Source of the DNA: Earliella scabrosa
Lineage: Eukaryota; Basidiomycota; Agaricomycetes; Polyporales; Polyporaceae
Assembly: GCA_022605405.1 (NCBI GenBank)
Contig: JABYQQ010000024.1
Span: 62,001 to 126,000 of the forward strand
Reading direction: 5' to 3'
DNA: 64,000 nt
Of the stretch, positions 44,910 to 56,963 are shown in pieces (positions within the stretch are counted from its first letter, which is position 1; each line of letters opens with the position of its first letter). The translations under genes were made by a program, and so were the position numbers. The notes under the pieces are model-generated. The model did not search any database, had not been told where the DNA came from, and saw nothing but the letters and a program-made list of their open reading frames with translations.

Positions 44910-45605
44910 TTGCACGATCGATCCGCAGCAGTACGTCCGAGTCGCCGAGATGGGTTCCTGGGCAGAAAGGACTCACTGATGCCGGCATTCAAGCACACGT
45001 GGAGTTCGGCGCGAAGTCGGACGAGACGACTGGGAGCTGACGGAACCGAGACCGAGCGTGTGCAGTGCTCGCTCAGCACCCGGTTCGATATACTTATCAA
45101 CGCACAAGCACGGTCTTTGCCTGGCGCGCAATCCCAGACCAGGGCAACACAAGTCCAATCTCGTCCTCCGCGGAGTCTGCCAAGCTCGATGAGTCCCTCC
45201 GTCAGGGTCCACACGGATATGGAAGTGGCGCAACCACAGACCATGTTCGCCTCTCGGTCTTTACACAATCCTCAGGCTCCCTCCCCGTCCGTGCGTCCCT
45301 CCGAGCCATCTTCATGTTCGCATGCTCATCCTACTACTAGCCTAGTCCTCCAGACATCTCATGAAGGGGTCGAAGACGATGTACCGCCAGTACGCACCCC
45401 GCGTCTCCGTATGGTGCTCGAACGATGGACCTACACGGTGCCTGCGCACTCACAAGAGCGCTTCCGGTCATTCACGGCAGATCGAAATCGGGGACCCGCG
45501 AGGTCGTTCCCTCACGAAGATCGCCCATCTCCAGGCACGAAGCACACATCCAACACTCATCCACGTCGCAAGCGTGCGTACATCCATCCGAAGAAGCTCT
45601 GTTGA
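44910..45605 (+). CDS. Ser/Arg/His-rich open frame, doubtful gene
   Basis: A 231-codon open frame with a low-complexity Ser/Arg/Pro composition and no domain. The ATG at 44910 is usable, but no splicing, promoter or homology supports expression. It may be a fragment of a disordered protein or a chance open frame in GC-rich DNA. Confidence 0.2.
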   Translation: MHDRSAAVRPSRRDGFLGRKDSLMPAFKHTWSSARSRTRRLGADGTETERVQCSLSTRFDILINAQARSLPGAQSQTRATQVQSRPPRSLPSSMSPSVRVHTDMEVAQPQTMFASRSLHNPQAPSPSVRPSEPSSCSHAHPTTSLVLQTSHEGVEDDVPPVRTPRLRMVLERWTYTVPAHSQERFRSFTADRNRGPARSFPHEDRPSPGTKHTSNTHPRRKRAYIHPKKLC

Positions 45606-45609
45606 CAGT

Positions 45610-47160
45610 CCGGCGCTGACTCCCTTCCAGGTCACTCAATACTCGAAGGTCTGTTTGCCGGCTTGGTGCAGCACCGGTTGCGAGGCTTAGGTGTTGGACT
45701 CTTCCGGCACCATCCACCGCATGCAGTTCACGTTCTTCCCGATGCACGAACCGCGGGAGCAAGTCAATTTGCGAAGAAGTGCACAATAGCCCGCATCCGA
45801 GCATAGTGGGTGTTTGATCCCCGTTGTTTCTGACGGCACGCTCTCAGCAATGTTTCTTCCAGCAGGTTGCTATGTGCAGAGGATTGGAGCTATGATCCGA
45901 CTGATCTCGCTATGTGTGCAGCCGATTTTCCATATCCGCAGATGACAATTCCGCAGACATTCAGTCCTCGGGAAGCATCGCTGTGTCTCACTAGCCAGTT
46001 TTTCCCAATGTATCTCGACCTCCGTAATATCCATTGTGTTGTGCAGAAATCTGTCGGAGTGCATGACCAGCTCGCAGGGACAGAACGTCTGTACCTATTC
46101 TGATGGAACAGTCCGTGAACTGTGCACGTCATAGCAGTCTTGGAAGCAGCCCCGCGACGCGCCAGGATGAAACTCGGCCACCTCGGGAAGTCCACGACGT
46201 GCAGAAGGAGTGACTAAATCGTCTGCACCCTTCTGAAGCTCGTGGACTGTTCACTAAGTCAAGCACACTTCAAGTGACAAGTGACAATCAAAGAACTCAA
46301 GACTCGATGAGGATGTCCGCAGCAATGCATATAGTCCGTCCCTCGTGATGACGCGGTCTCGTGGCTCGAAGGCGCACAATGACCTGACGAGCGGACGAAG
46401 TGACGAAACGCATTGCATTGGGGCAAGCACACTACCTACGAATGTACAGAGACCGCCGCGGAGAATACGGAGCCGACACGTGTGGATGGTCCTGCACCAG
46501 GGTGAGACCATCCAGACGTAATTCCCGACATGCATGGACCTGCCTGTCAGTCGCGCGTACGGACCAGATACTTAGACCAGACGCGAGTGACACCTCGCGC
46601 ATCTCACCTTTTTTCAAAACCCGTCCATGCACGTCCCCTCACTCCGTTCATCGCTCCTCGTCGGTCCTCTTCGTGCGCTCGATCCCTCCGCACCCGTCGA
46701 CGCTCTGCCTCGACTTCGCATGGACCATGTATCTGTCCGTGAACTTTGAGCGCATGCGGCCGTCTCGCCCTTCTGCCAGCCTCGCGTGTGAGTTCATCGC
46801 GCACGCCCGCCAGTCTTCGATGCGACCACTCACTCCCCTTGATTGTCTTGTTCGCCTCAGCAGACGTGCCTGTGGTACCGGGTGTTCCCCGCGGTGAGTT
46901 CCACACCTCGACGCCTCACCTACTCTCCGTTGCGGCAGGCGTCCCGTGGGCCCTCGACTCGCACGCTAGCCAACACCGTCTCGCATTCCGTAGTTCGACT
47001 GCCGACTCTGGAGCCACGCAGGGCAGAGCGACCAAGGTGCGACGATATGGTACACTTCGTGCTGATGCAGCGTCTTCGACTTCCTACGGCGCGTCCTGGA
47101 TTCGCCCTCAGTCGCCCGCCGCCACGCGCAGCATACTGCACCCCGCACCTCCGCACTGCG
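45610..47160. other. Intergenic stretch, nothing recognised
   Basis: Only short open frames on both strands, with no domain, repeat or RNA gene seen. Confidence 0.4.
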
Positions 47161-47166
47161 GTCCCT

Positions 47167-47893
47167 CTATAGGAGATCATCGGAGGAGGCGTGGGGCCCG
47201 AATATGACCACCATGATGACAGGCTTGCCGTCCTCGCTCTTGCTGGCGCGCATCGCCTGAAAGGCCTTGACGGCCTCGTTGAATCGGTGCGTGACGAGCG
47301 GCTTGAGGTCGACCTTGCCCTGCACGACGAGGGCGATGGCGAGGTTGTAGCCGCCGGGCTGGCGGGTCGGGGAGACAAGGTTAGCGATGGGCTTGTTCGG
47401 AAGACGAGAAGCTGGCGAACGTTTGTACTGAGTACTCACGCTCCTGGACCTCACTCAGCTTGGCCCATACCGAGCTGCATATCGAGAGTGTGTGTCAGCG
47501 GGGGAAGCGCAGAACCTCCGCCACGGGTGACGGTGCGAGCACATGTACCTGAACAAAGAAGGAGGATGCTGGTCTGAATGAACACCTCTGCGCCGCTCGC
47601 CTCGACGATGAGGTCGATGGCAGTGGGGCCGCGCTCCTCGAGGCCGAGCTGCTGCATCTTGAGCTTCGCGTTGCGCTGGAACTTGGGCGGGACGTACGTG
47701 TCCATCGCCGCGTACGCTTCGGCGAACTCAACCCGGCTGAGGACGATGTCCACTGCGATTACGCCGCACGCGCGAGGCTCCGAGCGCGCGCCCGGCGGCA
47801 GGCTGACGGCGCCCATGCCGAAGACGACGGCGGACTGGTTCGTCTTGAGCCCAGCGATGTTCGCTCCCGAGTGGACGGCGCTCCAGGAAACAC
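47167..47893 (-). pseudogene. Truncated xylitol/sorbitol-type dehydrogenase
   Basis: Zinc-type polyol dehydrogenases oxidise xylitol, sorbitol or arabinitol with NAD+. The minus strand shows AVHSGANIAGLKTNQSAVVF at the 5' side, then GALGASRV-like sequence in another frame, then VIAVDIVLSRVEFAEAYAA, GLEERGPTAIDLIVEASGAE (about 47570-47660), a QLGMGQAE remnant and finally YNLAIALVVQGKVDLKPLVT and KSEDGKPVI before the stop at 47167. The catalytic N-terminal half is absent: homology ends where the 144-bp satellite begins. The nucleotide-binding loop is frame-shifted, and the segment before the YNLA motif is shortened. It cannot encode an active enzyme. It could derive from either xylitol dehydrogenase or arabinitol dehydrogenase. 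Confidence 0.8.
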
Positions 47894-47904
47894 GCGAAAA
47901 GGGC

Positions 47905-48482
47905 GCATCGCCGCACGGTGTGCGGGATGGTGGAGGAGGTGCGGAGGGGATCTGGAGTACACCCTAGGTTAGTCCAAATGATGCGGAAGCAGAAAAAAGA
48001 TATACGGAGGTCAACATGGAATGCGCGTAGGCCGTCTATCCGTGCGACGACCCTCCGCACGGTGTGCGGGATGGTGGAGGAGGTGCGGAGGGGATCTGGA
48101 GTACACCCTAGGTTAGTCCAAATGATGCGGAAGCAGAAAAATGATATACGGAGGTCAACATGGAATGCGCGTAGGCCGTCTATCCGTGCGACGACCCTCC
48201 GCACGGTGTGCGGGATGGTGGAGGAGGTGCGGAGGGGATCTGGAGTACACCCTAGGTTAGTCCAAATGATGCGGAAGCAGAAAAATGGTCAACATGGAAT
48301 GCGCGTAGGCCGTCTATCCGTGCGACGACCCTCCGCACGGTGTGCGGGATGGTGGAGGAGGTGCGGAGGGGATCTGGAGTACACCCTAGGTTAGTCCAAA
48401 TGATGCGGAAGCAGAAAAATGATATACGGAGGTCAACATGGAATGCGCGTAGGCCGTCTATCCGTGCGACGACCCTCCGCAT
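47905..48482. repeat. 144-bp satellite, four tandem copies
   Basis: Near-identical units start at about 47911, 48055, 48199 and 48333 (CCGCACGGTGTGCGGGATGG). The period is 144 bp, except that the third copy lacks 10 bp (ATATACGGAG side) and is 134 bp. A diverged copy continues to about 48600, and scattered TGCGGAA-type words continue to about 49050. The array abuts the broken 5' end of the dehydrogenase pseudogene. Each unit contains a small inverted repeat (CCGCACGGTGTGCGG). Confidence 0.95.
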
Positions 48483-48599
48483 GGTGCGCGGGACGATGGA
48501 AGAGCGGGCGGAAGGGTCCGGCAGTATGGCAAGAGAGATGCGGAAGGGCTCCAGAGTCCGTACTACGCTAGCCCAAATCATGCGGAAGCGGCGGGCGGA

Positions 48600-49800
48600 C
48601 AGGGATGGAGTTCTAGGTAAAATACCACAAGCTGCTCCGGAGCGGAATGAGCCAAAACCAACATATGTACGCCAATTCCCGTAGCACCTCAGCGCAATAG
48701 ACGAGGGACATAAGGTGTGCGGAACTGTTCAGACTGAATGCGTGCGCAGCTGCGAACAAAGGCGGCGTGAAATCTGCGAATCGGGACGAGAGAGGAACCA
48801 TTCCGTACGTGCAAATCGTGGGTGGGGAGAAGTGCGAAGCGGTCCCGCACCACGATGGTATGGTGTTCTGTATTGTGCGAAGCAATTGCGCACTATCCGC
48901 ATTCTACAGGAGGGTTGGCGATGGGCGAATGCAGATCCGTCGTATGTCAGAATGTCATACTGGGAGTGGATTAGTGCGGGACCCCTACCATCATTCAATG
49001 GTATAGTGCGGAATGACTACCCCTTGTCGTAGGGATGTGCGGAATGGTCCAAGTTGATGGGTTTGTCGCATTCGTCACGCATTACAATTTGTAAGTGTCA
49101 CTTGTTACGTATTTGTACTGTCACGCGGGTCCGGCGGACGTCCGGCGGACGCTAGACCGTAGTCGCTATGATCTCAGGGAAACGATACACGCCCCAGGGC
49201 AGCCACGAGTTTGGCCACGTCGACGCGGGCGTCCGTCGCAGCAGCCGTCATCCTACACTCCCGCTCACCGACCCTCACTGACAGGATTTGACACGGCACA
49301 TGAATGACTCAGGCTTGGAAAGCTCGGTTAGCCAAAAGATCTGAGCAGCATTGGCAAACCATCCGAAATACGGTCGACTATCAAGGGGTTCAAGCCTGAG
49401 CGATATGTACATAAGTGCCACGTGGCAGTGGCGAGGCCGCGAGCGCTTGTTGTCCGCCTTCAACCTGCAGGTTCTCAAAGTTCAGACATAGTGCGATGCT
49501 ACCCCCATTGCGCACGGAAGTAGTCGTGGGGAACGCGGCCAGAGTTTAGAGGTGGAACCCTATAGGCCTATTGCAGACCGCAACTGTCCATTCAAGCCAT
49601 CATGCATCACGATCCATATCCCATTATACTATCCTCGACGACATCTACCGACTGCGTGTGCGGAGTACGAGTGCGGGTGCGTGCGGTATGTCCAGGTAAT
49701 CTACAAGGTACTACTCTACTGATAAATATGCGTCTAGACTTACACTGGTGCACTATGCAAGCGACTTCTCACCAAGAAACGACCAAGTCCGACAGTATAT
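48600..49800. other. Intergenic with scattered GTGCGGA words
   Basis: No supported gene. The first 450 bp repeats TGTGCGGAA/GTGCGGGA-like words at irregular spacing, probably decayed satellite sequence related to the adjacent array. The remainder is unremarkable. Confidence 0.45.
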
Positions 49801-49803
49801 GGC

Positions 49804-51198
49804 TCATGCAGAGGTCTCGGACAACGCAGCAGCAGCCTCCAACGCCTGCTCAACGTCCGCAAGCAAATCCTCTTCCTCCTCGACACCCACACTCAACCTG
49901 ATCAAGTTGTCCCCAATACCCAGCAGCTCCCGCTCAGCCGGCGGGATGCTCCCATGCGTCATCTGCGCCGGAAGCTCCGCCAGACTCTCCACGCCGCCCA
50001 AGCTCTCCGCAAGCGTGAACAAGCGCGTCGAAGTGAGGAACTTCTCCGCCTCCGCCGCGCCCCCACGGATGCGGAACGAGATCATGCCGCCGTACGGGAA
50101 CCCCCCAGCTGCGTCCCCGCGCTCGCGCACATACCGGTCGACAAACGTGCGCGCGTGCGACGAGAGCGAGCGATATGCGAGGTCGTTGCGCGGGTGGGTC
50201 GCGAGCCCGGGGTAGATCACCTCCTCGACGTGCGGGGACGCCTGGAGGAGGCGCGCGACGGCGAGCGCGTTCGTGCCGTGCGCCTTCATGCGGAGGTGCA
50301 GCGTCTTGGCGCCGCGCTGCGCGAGCCAGCAGTCGTACGCGCTCGGGACGGCGCCGATCGCGTTCTGGAGGAAGCGGAGCTTCTCTGCGAGCGCGGCGTG
50401 ATGGGCGGGGAGGATGAGCGCGCCCATGACGACGTCCGAGTGACCGTTGACGTATTTGGTAAGGGAGTGCATGACGATGTCCGCGCCGAGGACGAGTGGG
50501 GAGGAGTAGAAAGGCGAGAGGAAGGTGTTGTCGACGAGGACGAGGGGGCGCGAAGGTGCGGCACGCGCGAGGGCGACGATGCGCGGGATGTCGATCAGAC
50601 GCAGGGTAGGGTTTGTTGGGGATTCGATCCAGATGAGCTACGCGCACCTGTGAGACGGACGGGTGGGTCTGACAGCGACGGCAAGACGCACCTTTGTGTT
50701 TGGCCGGAACGCATCTCGGATGGTGTCATCGTCCGCGTTCTCGAGATCGACAAAGGTTGTCTGGAGACCCTGGTTCTCCGCCGCTACGCGCGTCATATAG
50801 CGGAACGTGCCGCCGTAGACGTCGTTCACGCTCACTATATGCGCGTCCGGCCCTAGGGACTGGAGCACGGTAGCCGTCGTCGATGAGCCTGACGCGAACG
50901 CGATGCCGTGAGCGCCGCCAGCCTCGAGTGCGGCAAGCGTCGTCTCGAGCGCATTCCGGTTGGGGTTCCCTGAGCGCGAGTACTCGAAGCCCTTGTGGTT
51001 CCCGACGCCGTCCTGCTTGTAGGTGGTGCTGAGGGAGATGGAGGGGATGACCGCGCCCGTCTCTGGGTTTGGATCCGAGCCGACGTGGATTGCGCGCGTC
51101 CCGAAGCCGTCGAGGGATGCGTGCCCCTTGGCTGGATGGATGCCGTTCACGCCGTTCGTGTGGTGGGCGTGCTCGCCGTTGAGGATGAGTGGGGACAT
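49804..51198 (-). CDS. CYS3: Cystathionine gamma-lyase
   Basis: PLP enzyme of reverse transsulfuration in the cytosol, cleaving cystathionine to cysteine, 2-oxobutyrate and ammonia. Two exons, 50692-51198 and 49804-50637, are joined by an intron with donor GTGCGT. The start is the ATG at 51198 after a stop-rich stretch. Family features in order are GFGTRAIHVGSDPNPETGAV, STTYKQDGVG, FEYSRSGNPNRNALE (substrate and PLP phosphate contacts), AFASGSSTTATVLQSL, VDNTFLSPFYSSPLVLGADI (the Asp that pairs with the PLP nitrogen), SLTKYVNGHSDVVMGA with the Schiff-base Lys, and C-terminal LAESLGGVESLAELPAQMTH. The length is about 446 residues, normal for the family plus a short N-terminal extension. Cystathionine gamma-synthase is a related alternative, but LGGVESLAELPAQMTH fits the lyase. 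Confidence 0.92.
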
Positions 51199-51199
51199 G

Positions 51200-52250
51200 G
51201 TGACAGCAAGCTAGGGCGTGGTCCGGGGTGTAGGAAGAGATGGTGGAGAGCAAGAGAGACAGCCGGAGCCGTTTTATGTGCACGCAAATGAAGGCGCGAC
51301 AGACTTGCGGCAGCATGACGAGATCGGAGAAGGAGCCTGACGAGCGAGAGCGGGCGGCTGGCTGACAAATTCCATGCTCCGTTCTGCGTTCTTCGTCCCC
51401 CGACGTCGACCACAACTCCTGCCGCTGCACCTCCGCTTACCTACACGCCCGGATCCTGGCTGTCATCTGCTCGCGTTTGCACATTGTCCGCTCGCAATTG
51501 GCCTCCGCCTGACCCCACGCCTGCGCACTCTCGTCGTCTTTACGTGTGCTCGTGTCCAACAAGCATCGATGGTCGACTCTGATCGCTTTCCTTGATCTCC
51601 TCTCTGCGCCGTGGCACGACGGACGTTTGGGATCAAGCCAGCCTCCGGGAGACGAGGGACAGGCCGGGGGACTTGGCGGAGCTGGCTGGCCGCACGATAC
51701 ACATGGGTGATGGATGGCTGAATGGAGATGCGTGGCTACCGTTGCCCGGAACGACCCCAGTACGTCCGAGCGAAGATCAGAGGCAGGTTTCAGAGCCCGG
51801 GAGACACCCACAAGCCTTCGAAGGGGGACGGCGATGATGACGGAGAAAGTGAACGCACTGCAGCCTCCGGTGGAATGTCCGCGCTCCGAGTGGTCGCCCG
51901 CAAGTCTTCCCAAAGTTCAAGTGCGTCGGGCGTGTGCTATCTATACACTTCCTGCATCATCTCTGGCTGCGATCTCGGTATCTTATGGGCAACAAGGCGG
52001 CCCTGGCGCTAGGTGAGCGCATACATACGACATATTCGCCATCCTTCGTCCGTCTATCGTCACTCATCACTGTCAGGCCACTGTCAGGCCTGCTCTCATG
52101 TCGCAAGGAAGAGCTGACTGGGAATCGCAGTACGCTTGTTGGTTGGTTGTACAAATGATGTCTGTCGTACAGAAGATAATCATACAATGTTCTCCTCCTC
52201 GTCCCCAGGTTCTCCCCCTTGCTTCACAGATGTCGTTCGACGAGCATTCT
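51200..52250. other. Upstream region of the cystathionine gamma-lyase gene
   Basis: Contains the promoter of the minus-strand lyase gene and the 3' flank of the small Cys-rich gene. No additional gene was recognised; open frames are short and overlapping. Confidence 0.45.
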
Positions 52251-52255
52251 TGCGT

Positions 52256-52771
52256 TCACTTCCTTCCCGCCTTCTTAGCGGCAGTCCGGGCCCGGGTGAT
52301 CTGCTTCTTCCACCCGTAACACTGGTTGCACGCTGCAAGACAGAACACCGGTCGATCTCAGCAAACCGCTCAAGAGCGCCGAGAGGTATCGAGGAACGTA
52401 CACGGTGATCCGTGCTTCTTGCACTGGTACTGCCCATCCTTGTTCACGCTCGACGCCGGGGCCTCGATGCCCTCGCGGTCGATGGGGTCAAACTGCAACA
52501 CCCCAGGTGAGTCCTCCCGGCAATCAAGACAAAAATAGGAAAACAGGCGTATTGGCGTGGAGAATACGAGCACGGCACGCACCCCGAAGAACGTGTCGTT
52601 CTCTTCCCGTCCGTCGTACGAGCAGTCCGTGCACTACAACCCACGTTCCCTTCAGCACAGCCCCATCGCGACGGAGCACCAGTGGTGGGCACTCACAACC
52701 TCCTTGAAGTGCTGGCAGAAGTAGGCGTCGTTGATCTCGATGGTCTGCGGCTGCTGCGCGGTCTCGGCCAT
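52256..52771 (-). CDS. Small Cys-rich conserved-looking protein
   Basis: Four small exons (about 52697-52771, 52583-52633, 52402-52493 and 52256-52332), with donors GTGAGT, GTGCGT and GTACGT, give about 98 residues. The sequence runs MAETAQQPQTIEINDAYFCQ, then CTDCSYDGREENDTFFG, FDPIDREGIEAPASSVNKDG, YQCKKHG, CNQCYGWKKQITRARTAAKK. The two CxxC pairs (CTDC, CNQC) plus single Cys/His residues suggest one structural zinc site. I recall small basidiomycete proteins of the same pattern without a known function. A basic helical C-terminus could bind RNA, DNA or ribosomes; that is inference. Codon use and splicing look normal. Confidence 0.75.
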
Positions 52772-52779
52772 GGCGACTA

Positions 52780-55030
52780 CGGCTTGCGATGGGGGTGAAT
52801 CTAACGTCTAGACGTCTAGCGGTCTACTGAGCGAGGATACAAGGACGCGGACAGGCCTGAGGAGCTGTCGCCGTTCGTCGCGCGAGGGGGCGGTGGTGGA
52901 GGTGGGGGAAGGAGGTGGGAATGCGTGCTCCCCGGGACTATATAGGGGTCTCACGAGAAGCCCGAGGGCGAGAACGGGGCAGTTCCCGAAGCCATTGAGC
53001 AGCTGAGGGTGGCGGGTGGCTGCGAACGCGGGCCAGATGACCTCGTCAGGAGGGCAGCGCTCGCTCCCAAGATCCCAAGCACCCAGCCTAACCTAGCTCG
53101 CGCGAGACCGCGTCCCGTCACGTGTGGTCCTTTCCCCTTCGCGCGCGCGACGTATAATTGGGTGGAGTGGTACGAAGTTGTAGTTGTTGAGATCCTGATG
53201 TTCTGTCCCTGCACTTACACCGTAAGTTGAGCAGTGCGCGCCGCGCGACTCAGAGAAGGAGGCCGGGATGGTAGGAACAAGCGCTCGTGGCCTCATTTGC
53301 CACGTCATGGTTCGATGAAATCCTACTACTTAAACTCCTACCGTTCGGTATGATATCGATGGTTTGCTACTACTCAGGAATATTCGACTGACAGAGTTTC
53401 TGTGGTTGGTAACAATGCCACCCGACTCTCTTAGCGAGAGTTGTATCGAACGTCCGACCGGCGACCAGCAGGGCGGGGGTTGCATGGTGCAAGATGGCGC
53501 GCCGTTCGTTGACGCGTCGAAACGAGTCCCTGTGGTGTACCGTTTCGCTGGTGTCTGCCGTACAGGTGCGGATCCATTTCGCTCCTTCCTGAGCATGTGG
53601 GATCATTTTCCATGCTGACTTAGCCGCTTCACGCCAACAGACGTAGAAGTTGATTTCCCGCGATCCTACACTCCTCGTTCACGTACCTTTGTACCCTTCC
53701 TCTCCCGGCGCCGATCGCCGACAAGGACGAGCAAGCAATCGAGGCAGTCGATATACCCGGGGAGGCGTTTGTCTATAACGTCACATTGAAGAGAGCAAGC
53801 CATCGAGACCATGAACTGCGTGTTTGAGCGAGCTGTGGAGCGCCTGCAGGGGACGCCTCTACTACTATTGAGCACGGCATATCCTGAACGCACTGAACGC
53901 CGTTGGCCGGGGCCATAATACGCAACACAGCACAATCGTCACTGTCAAAGGATTGCAACGTGCTTCGGCTTGAAGTCTCTCGGTCGCCGAAATGCCCGCT
54001 ATGGCTGAAAGGGTCGAAACCCTGCAACCTGGCGTGTGCCTGGTGGGTGAACAGTCACGCTCAATCACCCGTGCGCGGCGGTGCGCGCAATCGCGCTGGT
54101 TGGGCCCGCAGACAACGCAACCTCTCTGATAGGGCGAAATTACTTCTGCTATGCTGCGTCGGCATCTCGTCGCGCGAATCGTATTGGCTTCCAGCGGTAC
54201 TCAACGCTCCGCGCCGCATGGTACTAGTAGCGCCAGTGAGTCTTCGGTCACGTTTGCATAACTTCTTTTCGGAGCTCACCTACCCCGGTGACACAGGCGG
54301 AAGTCTACTCTTCCATGCAGATGGTAGCTCCTGCCTCAGCGGTACGTACTTGCCAAGCACCCACCGCTATCATTTACGCTGACACTCTTCGTCGCTTCGT
54401 CGCTTCGTCATGTGCCCTCTACACGCGGGCCATGGGGAAGCCGCTTCGGGGCTCGCGGACGTGGGGCAGCGCGGTGGGAAGAAAACTCTCCGGAATCGCT
54501 CGCGCAGGAAACAGCAACGCCCACCTCTATAGCCGCAGAACGATGTCGTCATGGCTGCTCAAAGTCGTTGGCATTGGCTGGCAGAACTGGTGGCCTTCTT
54601 GGGGGCATCTTCATTGCAAATTGCGTAGTCGCGGAGGATGCACTGTGTGGCTTGATCTCTAGCCTCCCGGCGAGCCATGTTCTGGGCCGCGCGTGCTCCA
54701 CGACCCACTCGGACGCTGCACGTAGAAGACGATTTCCATGCATCTGCACGCGGCCATGTGGACATCGATCTCTTCAAGGGCTTTGTGCGGCGAGGTGGAT
54801 CACATCTCCGGTGCGTCCTTGTACCACATCCCCCGCCTATGACAACGGGTTTGAGATGTTCGATAGGTCTCGAAGCTATCTCTCGATGTGTACCTGTACC
54901 GGCCATCACACGGGCATATTCCACGTCAGCTCTGGCGCTGCTGGTTCGCATTAAGAGTCGGGACGGAGTATTCTGCTCTGCATCTCCACGAGTCTCTAAC
55001 TTCCGTGTCGCCCGAGGCCTCGTTCTAGCA
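52780..55030. other. Intergenic stretch before the DUF6533-type tandem
   Basis: The first 150 bp is the promoter of the small Cys-rich gene. The rest has only short open frames, with no domain, RNA gene or repeat recognised. Confidence 0.4.
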
Positions 55031-55033
55031 GTT

Positions 55034-56963
55034 ATGGAGTATGCCGGCGAGCTACAAGAGTTGATGAGCCTGCCGATCGACAGCTTCTCTCATCTGTATT
55101 TCACAAAAGTACGTCCTCAATCCCATCCTGCCACGTGTAACTCCCGGGTCATGAATATCCTATTCTTTTAGTGCACGAAAGGTCAGCACCCTTCTGCCTT
55201 CATCGAATATGCACGCTTGACTGGTGAGCATAGTTGCAGCGATCACCTTCTCCGTACGTGCACTCTATGCCGCTCAACAAAGGCTCTGACTGAGGCTCGC
55301 CTCCGACAGTTGCTGGAGATGATCTCAACTCTCCCTGACGAGGTAGACTGGATTCTTCTCTTTCCAATCACGCTTCGTTGACAACAAGTCGTTCATCATC
55401 TAGATTGCCCTCGTCTGGCCCGCTAGGTTGAATGTTATGAAGGTCGTCTTCCTGGTCAACCAGTACTCCCCTCTTGTGGATACCATACTCGGTATAACCT
55501 GTGAGCACGCCCCCTTTCCTTCCCTTCGATCGAGCTCGGCCCAAAACGACGCTGAGCTTTCGGTGGACATAGCTACATATGATTCTAAGGCATGTGCGGT
55601 AATTGCACTCTACCATATGCGCTGTCCTGACGGTGTACTATTCGGGCTAGTTTTGCGCGACGCAGTTTCAGATCCTGGCTTGTACGTCTTCTATCCACCT
55701 CTGCGTAGCTACAGATACTCACGAGCACATCCCAGATTGTTATGTCGTCGGCACATTATTCTCCGAGTGTCAGATCTCCAGCCTCACCTTCGGTGTCCTC
55801 CGAGCACTGACGCCCCACCCTCCCACAGTTATCCTGATGGCGCGCACCATAGCGCTCTGGGAGTTCAACCGCTACGTCATCGCTCTCCTCGTCATCGCAG
55901 CGGCTGAGATGATTGTGAGTGCACCGGCCGTTTGTATTTCCTCTACACCCGGACTGACCTGCTGCAGCCTCTCGTCCTGTTCGTCGTACATGAGACACTC
56001 TCGTCGATCACATGTAGGTCCTCAGAGAACTTCTGTTGTGGCCCACTCATCCGCAATATACGCACCTTTAGATCCCAGCCCCGAGGTCGTGCGTGCCGTA
56101 GGGTGCGTTCCAAGCATTCAAGACCACGATCTGTGGCCAGCGTACATGTTCTTGATGCTTGCAGAGATGGGTTAGTGCGTGCCCCGATGTTCCCGGCTCA
56201 TCCAACTCACAACGCGTCCAGGAATTATTGGCCTCACTCTGCTCAAGCGCTACATAGAACCCGTTGGTACGTGAACTGCAGCTCGATGATAGGGACATGG
56301 TTAGTGACGTCCTTGAAAGTGGAGGGTGTCTTATTTGACACAATGTATCGTGATGGTGGGTTGCGCATTCGTGAAATGAAGCGAGTAGCATGTTCACATC
56401 CATGGCCAGGATCCCTCTTCTTTGTAATTGTCCTTGGTAAGTCTGACAGTCGGATGTGGACGTTCGTCCACGTTTGCTGAAACACCGAAGCTATCTCTGT
56501 CATGAATTTGCTGGTCATGTTGTCGGCGCCTGTACGTGCCTCAGACTCTGATACGACTACCGACCCGGTGTTTAACCAATGCCGGCGGTTCGTTCATGCA
56601 GCAAGGGCTCTCCTCATCCATGCAAATGTCTGTCCCATCTACCACCTGCATCTTCTCCATTCATTCGGGCTGACTCTATCACCGCCTTCGGGCGTCAACA
56701 GGCCGCTCCGCGTGGTACATAGTGCACTGTGCACACGGGTCCTGCTCAACCTCCGCAAAGCGGCCTTGGCGACCACGGGGGCTCCGCTCAGCAGTTATGA
56801 GAGGCAGGCGACGCTCGTCTTCGATCATGAGCTCGTCGTTCCTCATATCCCGAATATCGAAGACATCGAGACGGCTTCATCGGCGCAAGATACCATCGCT
56901 GCAGCCGACTGGGAGCAATGCGAACGCTCCGACTCGGACACGGCGGTGGGCGTCGACGTTTAG
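55034..56963 (+). CDS. DUF6533-type multi-pass membrane protein, copy 1
   Basis: Many short exons separated by 50-70 bp introns. Reading order: MEYAGELQELMSLPIDSFSH (55034), STLPDE then IALVWPARLNVMKVVFLVNQ and YSPLVDTILG (about 55330-55495), ATYDSKAC, VGTLFSECQISSLTFGVLRA then MARTIALWEFNRYVIALLVI (about 55745-55913), PLVLFVVHETLSSI, an exon ending LWPAYMFLMLAEM, IIGLTLLKRYIEP, VLFDTMYRDGG, LFFVIVLG, MNLLVMLSAP and finally RPLRVVHSALCTRVLLNLRK to the stop at 56963. The W-P-A-R...K..F..N.YSP motif is the DUF6533 signature, and the hydrophobic segments suggest six to seven spans. Function is unknown. The exact 5' exons (55034-55330) are uncertain and the first span looks short. Confidence 0.65.

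Noticed and set aside
47905..48482. CRISPR array
   Set aside because: Units are 144 bp and contiguous with no unique spacers, so this is a satellite, and the organism is a fungus.
47728..48581. Repetitive open frames on both strands across 47.7-48.6 kb
   Set aside because: They are translations of the 144-bp satellite (a unit divisible by three has no automatic stop) and not protein repeats.
49954..50856. 300-codon plus-strand frame opposite cystathionine gamma-lyase
   Set aside because: Antisense shadow of a strongly supported enzyme gene.
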